Shown here: piece after piece, positions 43,201 through 55,627 of the stretch
Numbering within the stretch: position 1 is the stretch's first letter
How the letters are laid out: every line of letters starts with the position of its first letter
NCBI GenBank assembly: GCA_037447655.1
Contig: JBBHKE010000864.1
Coordinates: forward strand, 1 to 61,867
Origin: Zygnema cylindricum
Taxonomy: Eukaryota; Streptophyta; Zygnematophyceae; Zygnematales; Zygnemataceae
Reading direction: 5' to 3'
Length of the DNA stretch: 61,867 nt
Notes under the pieces: generated by a model
The model's database searches: none
Told to the model about the DNA's origin: nothing
What the model saw: only the letters and a program-made list of their open reading frames with translations
Position numbers and translations under genes: made by a program

Positions 43201-45543
43201 CAGGAGAGGGAGAGGGAGGGAGAGGGGCAGGAGAGAGGGGAGAGGCGTGAGGAAGAAGAGAGGATAAAGGGAGGCAAGGCGGAGGGCGATAAAAGGAAGG
43301 AAGAGGGGAGGGAGGACGTGGGGAGATCGATGAAGAAGGGGAGTAGTGTTGAGGAAAGAAAAGATAGACAGAGAGGAGCGCAGGGAGGAGAGAGGAAATT
43401 GTCGAAATCGAGTAAAGCGGAAGATTTGAGAGTTGGAGCGACAAGATTAGTGGTGGAAGGAGAGGAGGGAGTGGAGAGAGGGAGAGAGAGAGAGAGAAAA
43501 GGAAGTGGCAGACAGAAAGGGAAAAGAGTGAGAGTTGTCGAACAAGAGGAGCCGGTGAAAGAGGAGATAAGAGAGGAGGAGAAAGAGCTGGAAAAAGACG
43601 ATCTGGATGAGAGAGAGGAGCGAGAGCAGAGAGAGGAGAGAGAGGAGAGAGTGAAGGAGGGAGAAGAGGAGGAGGAAGAAATGGAGGAGGAAGTAGAGGC
43701 AGAGGAAGCAGAGGGAGAGGCAGAAGAGAAGGAAGAGGAGTTGGAGGATGATAATGAAGTGGGGTTGGAGGAGGGAGACGAGGGGGAAGAGGGAGAGGAA
43801 GAGGGAGAGGAAGAGGGAGAGGGAGAGGGGGAGGGAGGAGTTCCCGTGGCCCTGACAGCGAGACAGAGAGCCTTACAGGCGGAGGTGGAGGGAGTGGTGG
43901 AGTTTCCAGAGGGCCTTCTGGACCGGACACAGAGTGAGTGGAGGGAGAGAGGGAGGGAGGGGGGGGGAGGGGGGGGGGAGGGAGGGAGGGAGGGAGGGAG
44001 GGAGGGAGGGAGGAAGGGAGGGAGGGAGGCAGGGAGGGAGGGAGGGAGAGGATAAGAGAAGAGGGTGAGAGATTTTGCCCTATTTGACCCTATTTTATCC
44101 TTCTTTATGCAAATTTATCCAATTTTGTCCTATCCACCTTTTTTAACCAATATTACCATATTTTTACCCGTTTTTACCCAATTTCTTTGACAGAGAAAAA
44201 GTCAAAGGAGGACACGGAGGCAGAGAGGCTTTTGAAGAGGGAGGAAGCTGCCCGGAAAAGACGACAACAGGGAGAGAAGGCCGCGAGAGAGAGTCAGGTT
44301 TGTTCACCGTAATTAGCGTGGATCATTTTTTTTTCTTTTTTCTTAATCTTATTCTGCGTCCTTTTGTTTGACATAAACTTTTGTTTTTTTTTTGGGGTGG
44401 GCTCTGGGCCAATCAGGCGCTTGCGATTCAGAAAATTTTGGGGCAGGATTCTACGAGAAAACGGCGAGAGGAGAGACTTTTAAAACAGCGAGGAAAGGCT
44501 GTGAAGGTCTCGCTCTCCCTCTCCCTCTCCCTCTCTTTCTTTCTTGCTCTCGCTCTCGCGCACCCTCTCTCTCCCTCTCCCTCTGTTCCTCTCTCTCTCC
44601 CTCTCCATCCTTTCTCCCTCTTGTTCTTGTTCTCCTTCTTCCTGTCCTTCTCCTTGTTCTCGTTGTTGTTCTTGTTCTTGTCCCTTTCTCACTCTTGTTC
44701 TCTTTCCTGTTCCTGTTCTTGTCCTTGTCCTTGACCTTGCCCTTGCCCTTGCCCTTGTTCCTTTTCCTGTTCTTGTTTTTGTTCTTATTCTTTTTTGTTC
44801 TCGCCCTCGCTGTTGTTCTCGCTTTTGTTCTTGTTCTCGTTCCCGTTGTTTTCGTTTCCGTTCTCGTCCTTTTCCCAGTTTTTTTTCTTGTTCCTTTGTC
44901 TGACTGTTTTCTCTTTTTTGTGGGGATGGGCGTCAGGACAAGGAGGCGGCCATAAAGGAGTTGGGGGGGAGCAGTGTTCGCGTGGTTTATCGATCCTCGG
45001 GAAATCTGGTATTGTGGTCGGAAGATACCCCATTGCCCGATTTCTTCTCCTCGTCAATTCCAAGGTCAGAACCAATCAGCAGTCGACAATTTTCCTTTTG
45101 TCGTTGTTGACGTTGTTTTTGTTTTTCTTTTGGTCCCTTCTTCTTGGTCTAATTATCACATTATTTTTGGAGTTCATTGATCAGAAGGAATCAACACTTT
45201 CCATGTTTTTTTTTTTTTTTGTTGTGGTTTCCATCTGTATTCCTAAAAAACAAAATCAAATCAAGTTAAATCAAATTAAGTCAAGCCAAGTGGATAAAAT
45301 TCAAGTCACGAAGTCAAGTCAAGTCAATTCATAAAGTGAAGTGAAGTGAAATTTGCGTCAAAATCTTTCGAGTTAATTTCTCGTTTTTTTTTGCCCTCAT
45401 TTTGCAGTTATCCTCCTCCCAAGGCTTTATGTGCCGGTCCTTCTTGCAAAGAGCCTCACAAGTATAAAGATTCTTTGACAAAATTGCCTCTTTGTAGTTT
45501 CCAGTGTTATAAAGCTATCAGAGCCTCAGGGAGAAGTTCCTAA
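40263..45543 (+). CDS. INO80B: INO80 chromatin-remodelling complex subunit B-like (PAPA-1 + zf-HIT), seven exons
   Basis: Exons 40263-40527, 42147-42244, 42946-43933, 44194-44297, 44417-44506, 44937-45064 and 45408-45543 (stop TAA) join in frame at GT-AG introns to give 602 residues. Exon 1 ends VVKLRVGGVTLG, the plant INO80B-like VGGVT motif. Exon 2 has PPPPVTSKKRRQRLILE. Exon 3 is a 330-residue Glu/Arg/Lys-rich region. The PAPA-1 region (about 430-520) spans LTARQRALQAEVEG, KREEAARKRRQQGEKAARES and AIQKILGQDSTRKRREERLL. The C-terminus is an HIT-type zinc finger, C566-x4-C571 ... C587-x3-C591. The family product is a nuclear subunit that supports INO80 ATPase function. The start is uncertain: ATG 40263 is in frame without assumptions, but another frame from ATG 40133 (RS/Arg-rich) meets it at a G8 run (40398-40405), so the true N-terminus may be longer. 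A poly(A) signal follows at 45627. Confidence 0.87.
40533..40700 (+). repeat. Interstitial TTAGGG-like repeat tract
   Basis: Begins five bases into intron 1 of the INO80B-like gene. It holds about 20 units of GGGTTA with variants (GGGTTAA, TTGGGG, TTAGTG), in two blocks split by TCTAAATCAACATTAGC, the second containing four perfect units. It resembles a vertebrate-type rather than the usual plant TTTAGGG telomere repeat. Confidence 0.85.
40701..42146. other. Remainder of INO80B-like intron 1
   Basis: AT-rich intron with a scrap of the ACACCGTGCATCG MITE family at 41127-41170. It ends in a T-rich tract and the acceptor TTTTCAG at 42140-42146. An ORF running from 41879 through this acceptor is a read-through of intron into exon 2. 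Confidence 0.6.
42257..42945. repeat. Degenerate TGATGTCACGTCACATTC minisatellite in INO80B-like intron 2
   Basis: 18-20 bp units built on GATGTCACGTCACATTCT occur just after the donor (42257-42400) and again from 42720 to the acceptor itself (GATGTCACGTTGCAG, 42931-42945). The last unit supplies the splice acceptor. The middle of the intron is AT-rich and unrelated. Confidence 0.8.
43934..44060. repeat. (GGGA)n tract at the exon 3 donor of the INO80B-like gene
   Basis: After the donor GTGAGT at 43934, GGAG/GGGA units run for over 100 bases, with a G-only patch at about 43967-43979. It continues the purine richness of the exon's coding strand into the intron. Confidence 0.85.
44507..44890. 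repeat. Pyrimidine-rich intron 5 of the INO80B-like gene
   Basis: From the donor GTCTCG onwards, CTCTCC, CTTGTT and CTTGCC units fill the intron up to the TTTTTTGTGGGGATGGGCGTCAG acceptor region ending 44936. ORFs made of Leu/Ser/Phe/Pro here are artefacts. Confidence 0.85.
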
Positions 45544-45626
45544 AAAAAAAAAAAAAAAAAAAAAAGAAAGAAAGAAAAAACAAAATTTTGACCGCATTCT
45601 TAATTCGAAGCCGGTGTCCTCTTGTA

Positions 45627-45632
45627 AATAAA
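45627..45632 (+). terminator. Candidate poly(A) signal of the INO80B-like gene
   Basis: AATAAA lies 84 bases after the stop codon. A 25-base A run overlaps the stop codon itself (TAA followed by A) and is genomic, so it does not mark a retrocopy; the gene has introns. Confidence 0.5.
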
Positions 45633-47188
45633 ATCAAATGTAATCCTTTTTTGAGATTTTTTGTTCAGTACCGGTTTTTTTGGTTTAAGTACTTTTCCGA
45701 TTTTCGAAATGAATAGTGTACTACCGTGTCAGATTTGCGACGCTTTGTCGCGTTCCCTTTGATTTGCGAAATAAATAGCTTACTACAGTACCGTGTCAGA
45801 TTTGCGACGCTAATCATGATGCCACTTACTTCCACGATACCAAAAGTACAAAGAACAATAATAATTGGAAAAAAAAAATACAAAATGTTCATTTGTTTTG
45901 GTTTTTTGTTTGACCGACCGTAACTGACCGTTTTTTTTTTCCTGGTGAGTCAACCGAACGTAACCGCCCGACCCCCAAAATTTGGCAACCGAATCCGTTC
46001 CGGATCCGGCGCGGGCGGTCGGTTAACGGTCGGTCACGGTTTCGGTTGACCGTTTGCGACCTCTGAAGGTGGTTTAGCACTTCAGACATATGCTCCCAAT
46101 TATACGATTTTCCGTGTCAAACGCACGCTATTTTTGACGAGAAAAATAAAAATATCGTATATTTAAATAAGAAACCCTAGATTCTGTTTTCACACGCGTG
46201 CGAAATATATATCGTCATCGCCATATCGCTCAAAACGGATCCGGCAACGGCAGTTAAAGTTTTGTAAGATTAAATTTGGAGCCTTTGACCAATGTTCAGC
46301 CGTTTCTAAGCGTGTATAGATGTACAGTAATGGATATGGATGCCATATTATTGGTGCCGTACTTCAAGCTCCGTCATTTCAGGTTACGGATTTTGCAATC
46401 TGGAACAGCTCATAAAGTACAATTTTGAGATTATCGGCTAGTTCGAGATAAGCCGACAGAGAACAAGCTCCTAACTGCGAACACGCGTCAGTCGAAGATG
46501 AAGGCCTGGAAAAGTACATCAGTGCACAAAGAAGTAAAAGAAGGAAAAGTACATCTTAGCATTGTACTTATTCAGGAAACAAATTAGCCACGTGAATGAC
46601 GCGTTTCATGCCCTAAATCCGAAAAGTACATTTTGACCACTGGCTTTTCAATTAAAGATCTGCTATTGCCACGTAGGCATGATATTTTTGAGCTGTACGG
46701 AGTGGTGGAAGAAAAAAGTCAAAATGACACGGCACCGTGCATGGGAACCGGGCGCTTATTTCTTTTCTCCTCGTTGCATTTCTTCGTGCACACGTATCCG
46801 ATTTTTATTAAGAGACTGCCAGCTGGATGGTAATCCTAGTATCCCTCCATCGCAACCGTCGGATGATCTCTTCGATAAGTGTGCATCCAAAACTGCCGAA
46901 ATAAAAATCATGCTGACACAATGTATTACATCCGTACACTCGTACCGCTGTCAGCGTTAACGTTTTTCCCGGCTTCAATCTTAACCGTGTGCACACTTTC
47001 CGGGCTATAAATCTGACGGTCACGTTGGAAAAGGATTTTTTTCCTTTCTGATCGACGGTCTCCAAATGAGAATAGATCAAGTGTGTAGAAATAGATATCA
47101 AGCTACCAAAAACGCATGAAGTCAATACTTAACAACGATACACGGTGTACTACAGTACAGTTTCTTCGTACCGTACATAACTGTACAA
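45633..47188. other. Intergenic region with repeat scraps, no gene recognised
   Basis: 45910-46065 has facing GACCGACCGTAACTGACCGT and ACGGTCGGTCACGGTTTCGG blocks, probably the remains of a small inverted-repeat element. 46790-46900 shares CATCGCAACCGTCGGATG and GATAAGTGTGCA with the MITE interiors at 39.7 and 47.3 kb. No coding exon was supported. Confidence 0.45.
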
Positions 47189-47424
47189 TACAGTACACCG
47201 TGAATCGCTATTACTGTAGCGTCAATGTTCTTTTTGCCACTTATCATATAATTTCTCCGTACACTTTTGTCGGATTTTCAATTTGAGACCGCCAATCGGA
47301 AGCTGAGAATCTTACCTTTCAATCGCAACCGTCATATTCTTAATCCGACAAGTGTGTACGGAGAAAATATGTTTTAAATGGTGAAAAAAACATGGACGCT
47401 AATAGCGATTCACGGTGTACTGTA
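47189..47424. mobile_element. Intact MITE with perfect 25-bp terminal inverted repeats
   Basis: TACAGTACACCGTGAATCGC plus TATTA at 47189-47213 is exactly complementary to 47400-47424. The 236-bp element contains an inner pair of facing TCTCCGTACAC / GTGTACGGAGA sequences. It lies about 300 bases upstream of the aminopeptidase start codon. The same interior occurs at 39.6 kb. TA or TAC flanks are possible target sites. Confidence 0.85.
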
Positions 47425-47726
47425 CTAAAAGTACAGTACTGAGAACTCTATAAGTTTCTTTGCATGTCAAAAGTGAAAAAAAATACGATAGTTTGCAACT
47501 GACCAAAAACTTTGGCTCAAAAATCTTCTCAGTTTTCATCCCTTCCAAAGCTCAAAAACTTGAAAAAAAAAACAGTACCTTAACAAAGGAAATTTTGCAA
47601 AATATCAATTTTTTTTTCATTCTGCTTTCCCTTGCTTGCTTTTTCCTTAGCTTTCTAGTAACCCTAACTTTTTTGTCGCTTTCTATTTTTGTCTTTATTC
47701 AACGTAAGAAGTATTATTGTAACTCC

Positions 47727-48941
47727 ATGGGCATAAAAAAAGTTGCAGGCGTCGCCTTGACTACAGGAGCTATAGTAGCCTCTGCAATACTAGCCGCTAA
47801 AAACAAAAAAGTTCAAGAATTAATCAACAAGATGACGAAAAACCCTAAAAATGAGAGTAGTAATAATGTGACTCGACCACCAGAGGGTTCTCCAAGGCTG
47901 CCAACGAGTGTGATTCCGGAAACTTATGATGTGTATTTATCACCTGACCTAAATACTTGCAAGTTTGGTGGAAAACTGGGAATATCTTTGGAAGTTGTGG
48001 AGGAAACAAAATATATCGTTTTCAATATCGCCGATATTGAGCTTACGGAATCGTCGATTAAACTGGTTTACAAGGAACTGGAAAAGGTAATTTTTGAGGG
48101 AAAATTTTCGATTATAATTTTCGATTAAAATTTTCGATGAAACTGAGTTTTATGTAATTTCTAAGAATTTTAAAATTTTAAGACAGTTTTATAAGGAATC
48201 AGAAACGACTGTTTTACAGAATCTTTGATTAACCTATTTTACAAGAATTGAAAAAATATTTGTTTTCTGGTGGAAACCACACTAATTCAGGTTTCCAGAA
48301 ATTACTTACGGTAAACTTGCGTTTTTTGGTGGTTGTGTAACCAATTTTTTTTTTTTCATAGGAATTATTTTTCCATATTGATTATTTTTTCATATTAATT
48401 ATTTCTTCATATTCATATTTTTTTTATGCTTATTTTTCTTCTAACCATTTTGTTTATATTGGACCAAATACGGCATTAGTATCACCGTTAATAAATGCAT
48501 TTTTCTATTTCTTTCAAGTTTTTGTTTTTTTTTGTTTTGTTTTTTTTCATCGAATTTGTATAAACTAAGAGAGAGAACAAAGAGATTCCTGAGTTGATAA
48601 GACTAGTACATTTTTGTCCTGTAGTGTTTATACATTTTAATCGTGTTTATACGTTTTTTCCTTTTTTTTTATCAGGTGATGGCTGTTTTTGTGGTTTTTG
48701 CCCCAATCTTTTTCATTAATTTTAGCTTGTTTTATTTATTTATTTTTTGTTTTGTGGTTTTGCTTCAATTTTTTTTATTAATTTCAGCAAAACTCTGGCT
48801 TTTTCTCCTAATATTTTTTTGTTGTTTTTTTTTTTTTTTTATTCAGTTTAATTTTTTTTATTTCTATGGAAAAACACTCTGAGCTGTTTGACATTCTTTT
48901 TTTTTTAATAGAAATCTGGGAGGGCTTAGTTTTGTTATTGA

Positions 48942-48992
<51 letters not shown>

Positions 48993-49955
48993 TACACACA
49001 CACAAGTCTCTTCCTCTCCTCTCTTTCCCCTTCTCCCTCTCACTATGTTTCACTCCCTCTCTCTTCCCCCCGCTCTCTCTCTTTTCCCCACGCTATTTCC
49101 CTCTCTATCTCTTTCTCCCTCTCTCCTCTCTTTCCCTCTTCCTTTCACAAACGAACATACATATTGAAAGCTGATAGTTTTATTTTAAGTGGTTTTAAAA
49201 TTGAACGGTGTTTTTTAATCACATTTTTTCTTTTTTACTGTTTTAAGGAATTGCTTGACTTCCCTCTCATTTTTTTTTTTTTTTAAATTTTAATATTCAA
49301 TTTTATTTGACTTTTGAAGTTTTTGCAGAAAATTTCATTTCCTCAAAATTTTTGTTTACTGAAATTTGTTCCTACAACTTTTCATTCCGAAAACTTTTTA
49401 TTCCTAGAACTTTTTATTTTTAAAAATTTTTGTTCCTAAAAAAAATTCTTCTTGGTTTTTGAACTGTTTGTTTTTTTGACACCGGAAAAAAATTGAATTG
49501 CAATGAGAACTGAATATCAAGGATCTTATTTTGATTGTTCTCGTTTATTTTGTCGTTCTCTTAATTGTTTTATTTTGTTTTGTTTTGTTTTTTTTTGTTT
49601 TGTTTTTTTCTTTTCTTTCGTTAGTAGGAGTAGTTTCAGTAAAATCTATTTCTGAAGATTAATTCTTTTAGTTTAATGTATTGTTTTAAACTTATTAATT
49701 TGCTCTTTTGTTTTAATTTGTTTTATTGTTTCAACAATTTCTTTTCTTGTTTCAATTTGTTTTACTGTTTTAATTTGTTTTATTGTTTTGTTTTGGATTT
49801 AGGAATTCGTTCCGGTCTCGATAAAAATCAATTCTGAAGATGAATTGCTTATTCTTCGATTTGACGATCTACTCCCTCTCGGAAAAGCAGTTCTCCATAT
49901 GGAATATATGGGAACTCTCAACGATCAAATGAAAGGATTTTACAGAAGGTAATGA

Positions 49956-49997
<42 letters not shown>

Positions 49998-50775
49998 CCT
50001 CTTTTCTATTTATATATGCATACACATATATTTATACATGTACATGTACATATATATATACACACATAAATCTTGTATGAATTTATTGGTTTGGCTATAA
50101 AACAACGTAATAAGGCTTGAATGACACTCATTTTTCTTGTTGTATTTATGTTATATTTCTATTTTCTTATTACATTTCAGTTTCTTCTTGCCAATGGAGA
50201 GTCGAGCAATGGGCATTAAGACATAAAAAAAGAAATAGAGAATAAATGATTTCATTTTTTCTTTCTGTATTTTCATTTACTAGGTGTATTTTTGTCTTCC
50301 TTTTTTTTGTTACATTTCAGTTCCTATACATTAAACGGAGAGTCGAAAAATGTGCAGTAAAACCGTGAAAAAGATGCAGAAAATAAATAAATTTATTTAT
50401 TTTTGTTTTATGTATTTTTTCGTGCTATATTATTGTTACATTTTCATTTCTTATACGGTAAATGGAGAGGCAATAAGACATTACAAAAAGATCGAGAAAA
50501 AAAATAATATTTTTTCTTGTTACATTGTTATTACATTTCAGTTCGTATACTGTAAATGGAGAGTCGAGAAATGAGCAGTAAAACCATGAAAAAAATCAGA
50601 AAATAAATTAATATTTTTTTTCTTGTTTTTTTTTGTTTTCAGTTCTTATACGGTAAATGGAGAGTCGAGAAATATGGCGGTCACTCAATTTGAGGCGGCC
50701 GATGCTCGGAGATGTTTCCCTTGTTGGGACGAACCGGCTTTTAAAGTGAGATTTTCCTTTGCCCTCCTAAATTAG

Positions 50776-50825
<50 letters not shown>

Positions 50826-53594
50826 CCTCTGTGTCGGCCTCTTTCTCTCCCTCTCTCTCTCGTAACTCTAATTCATTTCTTACTGATGTTTCTCTAGAAG
50901 ACATGACAACTGACAAAAAAGGGAAGGTAGATTAGAACAAAAGACAGAAGAGTTTTCGATTGAAATGAAATTGATGATTTCCTAGTTAAATATCGAAAGA
51001 AAATATCACGAAAATGACTTTCTTATCCTTATCCGAGGAGTTTTTTTTATCGAGAAAAAGGTCATTAGGTTCTTCAATCAAAAGGATAAGGTCAAGAGAT
51101 TTTTTTGTGACCATGACAGGAGAATAAAATCTGTATCTAAATTCTAGAGCTTATTAGCTAGAAAGAGACAAAAAAACGGAAAACGGAAAGCAGCATAGAT
51201 AAGGAATGCTAGAGTTCTACGAATTTAGAGAATGTTAGGATACTTCGTTTAGGTTTCGAGTCAAGGGCTAAGATTTTAACAAAGACTAAGTTTAATAGCT
51301 GACGTGGTTTTGTTTTTTAAAGTGATTTTCTCCTTTTAAAAAAAAAAACACACACAACCCATCTCTATTAGAGTTAATCGCTCTTAAGTCGAGTGATTGT
51401 TTGTTCGACCCAAAATCATAATTTAGTGTTTATGACACTATGTAAATTTTTGGTCTAAAATGAACCACTCTATAAACACAATTTAGAGTAGTTAATTAAG
51501 TGTTAATGTGAATAATGTTTTAGCTCTAATACAATTGTATTTGATGCTAATAATTTTCTAACTCTAATATACGATTTAGTGTACTTGATTCTAGTAATTT
51601 ACTAACTCTAATGCACACTAAGTGTAGTTAATGTTAATAATTTACTAACTCTAATGCATAATATAGTGTAGTTAATGCTAATCAAGTGTTAACACCGATA
51701 ATTCAGTAACTTTAATGGGATGGGTGGTTTAAAGCTGAATTTTTCCTGGTAGCAAAAAACTTATTAATTCAAAGGTTGTGTGAATTAAAATTTAGTAGGA
51801 GAAGGAACAGGTTAAAGTTTAACCAACACCATTTGTGGTGTTATAAATTTTGTTTCTGCGATTACAAATATTTTTAATTTATGCTCAAATATCTTCAATT
51901 TATGTTCAATTACTTTTATTTTATGATCATTTTGTTCTAAAATTACATTCAAATAGTTTTGAACATTTGTTCAAACTTTTTCGTTGTATGTTCAAACATT
52001 TTCAATATAGGATCAAATGTTTTCTCTTTATGTTTCAAAAATTTTCAAGTTAAGTAGTCAAATATTTATGTTTTAGATATTTTCTCTTTATGTTTGAAAT
52101 ATTTTCAAGTTGTAGTCAAACATTTACGTTTGAAATATTTTATGTCAAAAATTTCTGATATATGGTCAAAATTTTTTAATTAGGTTCGATTTTTTTGTTT
52201 TTTTTTGTTTTTTTTTTTTTTTTTCAGGCTACTTATATTGTAACTGTGGAAGCTCCGGTAGATAGAGTTGTCCTCTCTAATATGCCAGTGGACTCTGAAG
52301 AAGTTTTGGAGAAAAAAAAAATTGTGAAGTTTAAAGAATCTCCTCGAATGTCGACTTATCTTGTGGCGGTGGTAGTTGGGGAGTTTGACTATATCGAAGG
52401 GACTACTTCCGAAGGTACTTTTTTTTTTCATATTTTTCCGTATTTTTCGTATTTTTTGTATTTTTTGTATTTGTTCGTATTTTTTGTATTTTTTGTTATT
52501 TTTATCTGCTAGTTGTTTGTTTATTTGTTTTGTTTTGTTTTGTTTGTTTTTTTTGTTTTGTTTTGTTTGTATCTTAATTTTTAAATGTTTATTGTTTATG
52601 TTTATCGTTATTTCTATTATTGTGTATTGTTTATTGATCTTAATTCTATTTATTGTAGGTATTATTGTTATTGTTTTTGTATTACTTATTGTTTTTATTC
52701 TGTATTATTGTTGATCACTGAGTTCTTATAGTTTATTGGTTATTGTTACTGTTATTTATTGTTTATTGGTAGTTTAATGTTATCGGTTATTATATTGTTT
52801 TTCATTTATTGTCTGTCGCTTATTTTTTTTTTTTTACTTTGTTGTTTATTGTTATTTAAGTCTTATTAGTTTTTCTCTTAAATTCATGGATCTTGTTATT
52901 GCTAGTATTATTAAAGAAACCGATCAATTTACATCGATCGACGAAAAAAAAAAAAAAAAAAAAAAGGAGGAACGAGGAGTAGGATCGAGTAGGAGGGAGT
53001 TATTTATGGATATATCTTATTCTTATTTGTATGATAATATGGTAATTGTAGTAATAATTATAGAAATGTGGGTTTTTACATATTTCATTTTGTTTACTCA
53101 CACTAATTTGAGTAATTTGAGTAAATTGCAGTCAATAATCAACCATCTATTTTTTTAATAGGAAACGATGTTAGAATGTTTTAACGGATAAAAAATTAAT
53201 TGTAGATTTTTTTTTTTTCAGGTCTTCCGGTTCGAGTTTATACTGAAGTGGGTTCGAAAAATCTTGGTCAATTTGCTCTCGACGTCGCCGTAAAATGTCT
53301 TCCTTTTTTTACTTCGTATGTATTTTTTTTTCATTTTTTTTTGTTTTTGGTTTTTTCATCAACTTTTTATGAATAGGAGTACGTTTAGATTCCCCCTTTT
53401 TTATCTTTGTTTTTTTTTTGAATTCAAAAGTTTTTCTGCCATTACGGGATTTTTTTTTGTCACTTTCTTTTTCCTACTAATGCAATTTGTAAACCTTGCC
53501 TTTTTTTTCCCTTTTTTTTTCTTTCTTTTTTTTTTTTACAAAATCAATTCATACAGGTTGTCTTCCCTTTTACTACAGATAATTCATAGACGTC

Positions 53595-53639
<45 letters not shown>

Positions 53640-55468
53640 ACTAGGCTTATAACTCATAAGCATTCCTTCTCCCCTCCCCCCCCCCCTTTTTTTTACCACA
53701 AATGCAATTAATAAACTTTTTCCTCCTTTTTATTCCCTTTTTTGTACAACGGTTATTTGGGGACGTTATATTCTCTTCCAGATATTCCCTCGTGATGCAA
53801 TTCTAAACATTTATCCTCCTTTTCATTTCGAAGAAAACCTCGCAAAAACAATATTTGTAGGAAACGGGTTTCCTCTGTTTATCCTCCCTCTCTTTTTTTT
53901 ACAGATTTAGGTATTTTGAGACTCCTTATTCTCTAAGCTGGACATGGTTGCCTCCCTCCCTCCCTCCCTCCCTCCCTCCCTCTCTCTCTCACACGCCAAT
54001 GCAGGTATTTTGGGACGCCCTATTCCCTCCCGAAGCTGGACATGGTTGCCATTCCTGACTTTGCCGCTGGAGCCATGGAGAACTACGGTCTCGTCACATA
54101 TAGAGCCGTGGCTTTACTTGTGGATCCTGTTAATAGTGCGGCGTCCGGTCGACAACGGGTGAGTTGACTTTCCGGGTTCGGTTCCCGTTCCGTTCCGTTC
54201 CGATCTGTTCCGATCTGTTCCAATGTCTGTTTTGTCAGGTTTTGTTTTGTTAGGTTTCGTTTTGTTATGTTCCTTTGTGTTTTGTTTAGTTTGGTTTGGT
54301 TTCTGTAGTGCTGCGAATGGTCAACAACGGGTGAGTTGACTTTTTGTTCCGTTCTCTGCTTCTTTTGTAATTTCCTTTTGTAAAAGAGGTTTGGTTTGAT
54401 TTGGTCTCATTTGGTTCCCTTAGTGTTGCGTCTGGTCGAAGGCATGTGAGTTATCGTTCCGTTCCGTTTGGTTTAGTTCTGTTCCTTTTGTTTTGTTCAG
54501 TTTTGTCCAGTTTGGTCAGTTTTTTTTGGTTTGGTTTGATTTAATTTCCTTAGTTTGGTTTGTTTTTAGGTTCAGTTTAGTTCTGGTAGACAACAGGTGA
54601 GTTAACATTCTGTTCTGTTCTGTTTCGTTTGGTTCTGTTGTGTTTAGTATGTCAGTTCATTTCCATTTAGTTCAGTTCATTTCAGTTGAGTTCCATTTCA
54701 GTTCTGTTAAGTTCTGTCCTTAGTTAGTTTCTGCGTGGTTTCGTTCAGTTTTACTCCGTTTCTGTTCAGTTTCGTTTCATTCTGTTCAGTCCGTTGCCTT
54801 TCGTTTCAGTCAGGATAGGTTTTCTTTCCTTTTTAATGGTCTTGTTATAAACAGTTTGGCCTCCTTTTGCTTTTTATTTTTGTTGTTTGTTTGTTTTTAA
54901 TTTTTTCGTTCTTGTGTTATTCTATTGCTCTCTCTTTTTTTATCGATCTTGTTTTTGTTTACTGGCGGTGATCCTTTTTGTTGGTTTTGGGTTCTTTTAT
55001 CGCTTTGTTTTCTGTTATTGGGTCTGTTCTTTTTTCTTTTGATAAATTGACTCGGGAATCTGCTGGTTTGAGAAAAAAAAAACAACAGGTGGCAATTACT
55101 GTGACTCATGAGCTGGCCCACCAGTGGTTCGGAAATTTGGTGACTATGGAGTGGTGGACTCATTTATGGCTCAATGAGGGTTTTGCTTCTTGGGTAAGAT
55201 ATGAGCTTCCTCTCTCTCTGTCTCTGTCTTTGTCTCCCTCTCCCTCTCCCTCTTTCTGTCTCTCTTTCTGTCTCTCTTTCTGTCTCTCTTTCTGTCTCTT
55301 TTTTTGTCTATCTTTTTGTCTCTCTTTTTGTCTCTCTGTCTCTCTCTTTTTGTCTGTCTTTCTCTTTCGCTGTCTGTCTCTGAACTCCTTTCTGTGTCTG
55401 TCTCTGTTTCTATCTCTATGGCTGTCTCTCTCTGTCTGTTTCTCTCTCTGTCTGTTTCTCTCTCTGTC

Positions 55469-55503
<35 letters not shown>

Positions 55504-55528
55504 TTTTCTGTCTGTTTGTTTCTCTCTC

Positions 55529-55627
<99 letters not shown>

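Noticed and set aside
43040-43930. 296-codon minus-strand frame opposite INO80B-like exon 3.
   Set aside because: It is the complement of a GA-rich coding exon; the Pro/Leu/Ser composition follows from that. The plus-strand frame joins flanking exons in phase and carries the PAPA-1 start.
45541-45565. A-run at the INO80B-like stop codon as a sign of a processed retrocopy.
   Set aside because: The gene has six introns with matching phases, so it is not a retrocopy. The A-run is ordinary homopolymer.
47460-47726. An N-terminal extension of the aminopeptidase with a strong hydrophobic helix (FFFILLSLACFFLSFL).
   Set aside because: The frame there begins only with TTG and has no ATG. The T-rich composition explains the hydrophobicity, and the first in-frame ATG is 47727.
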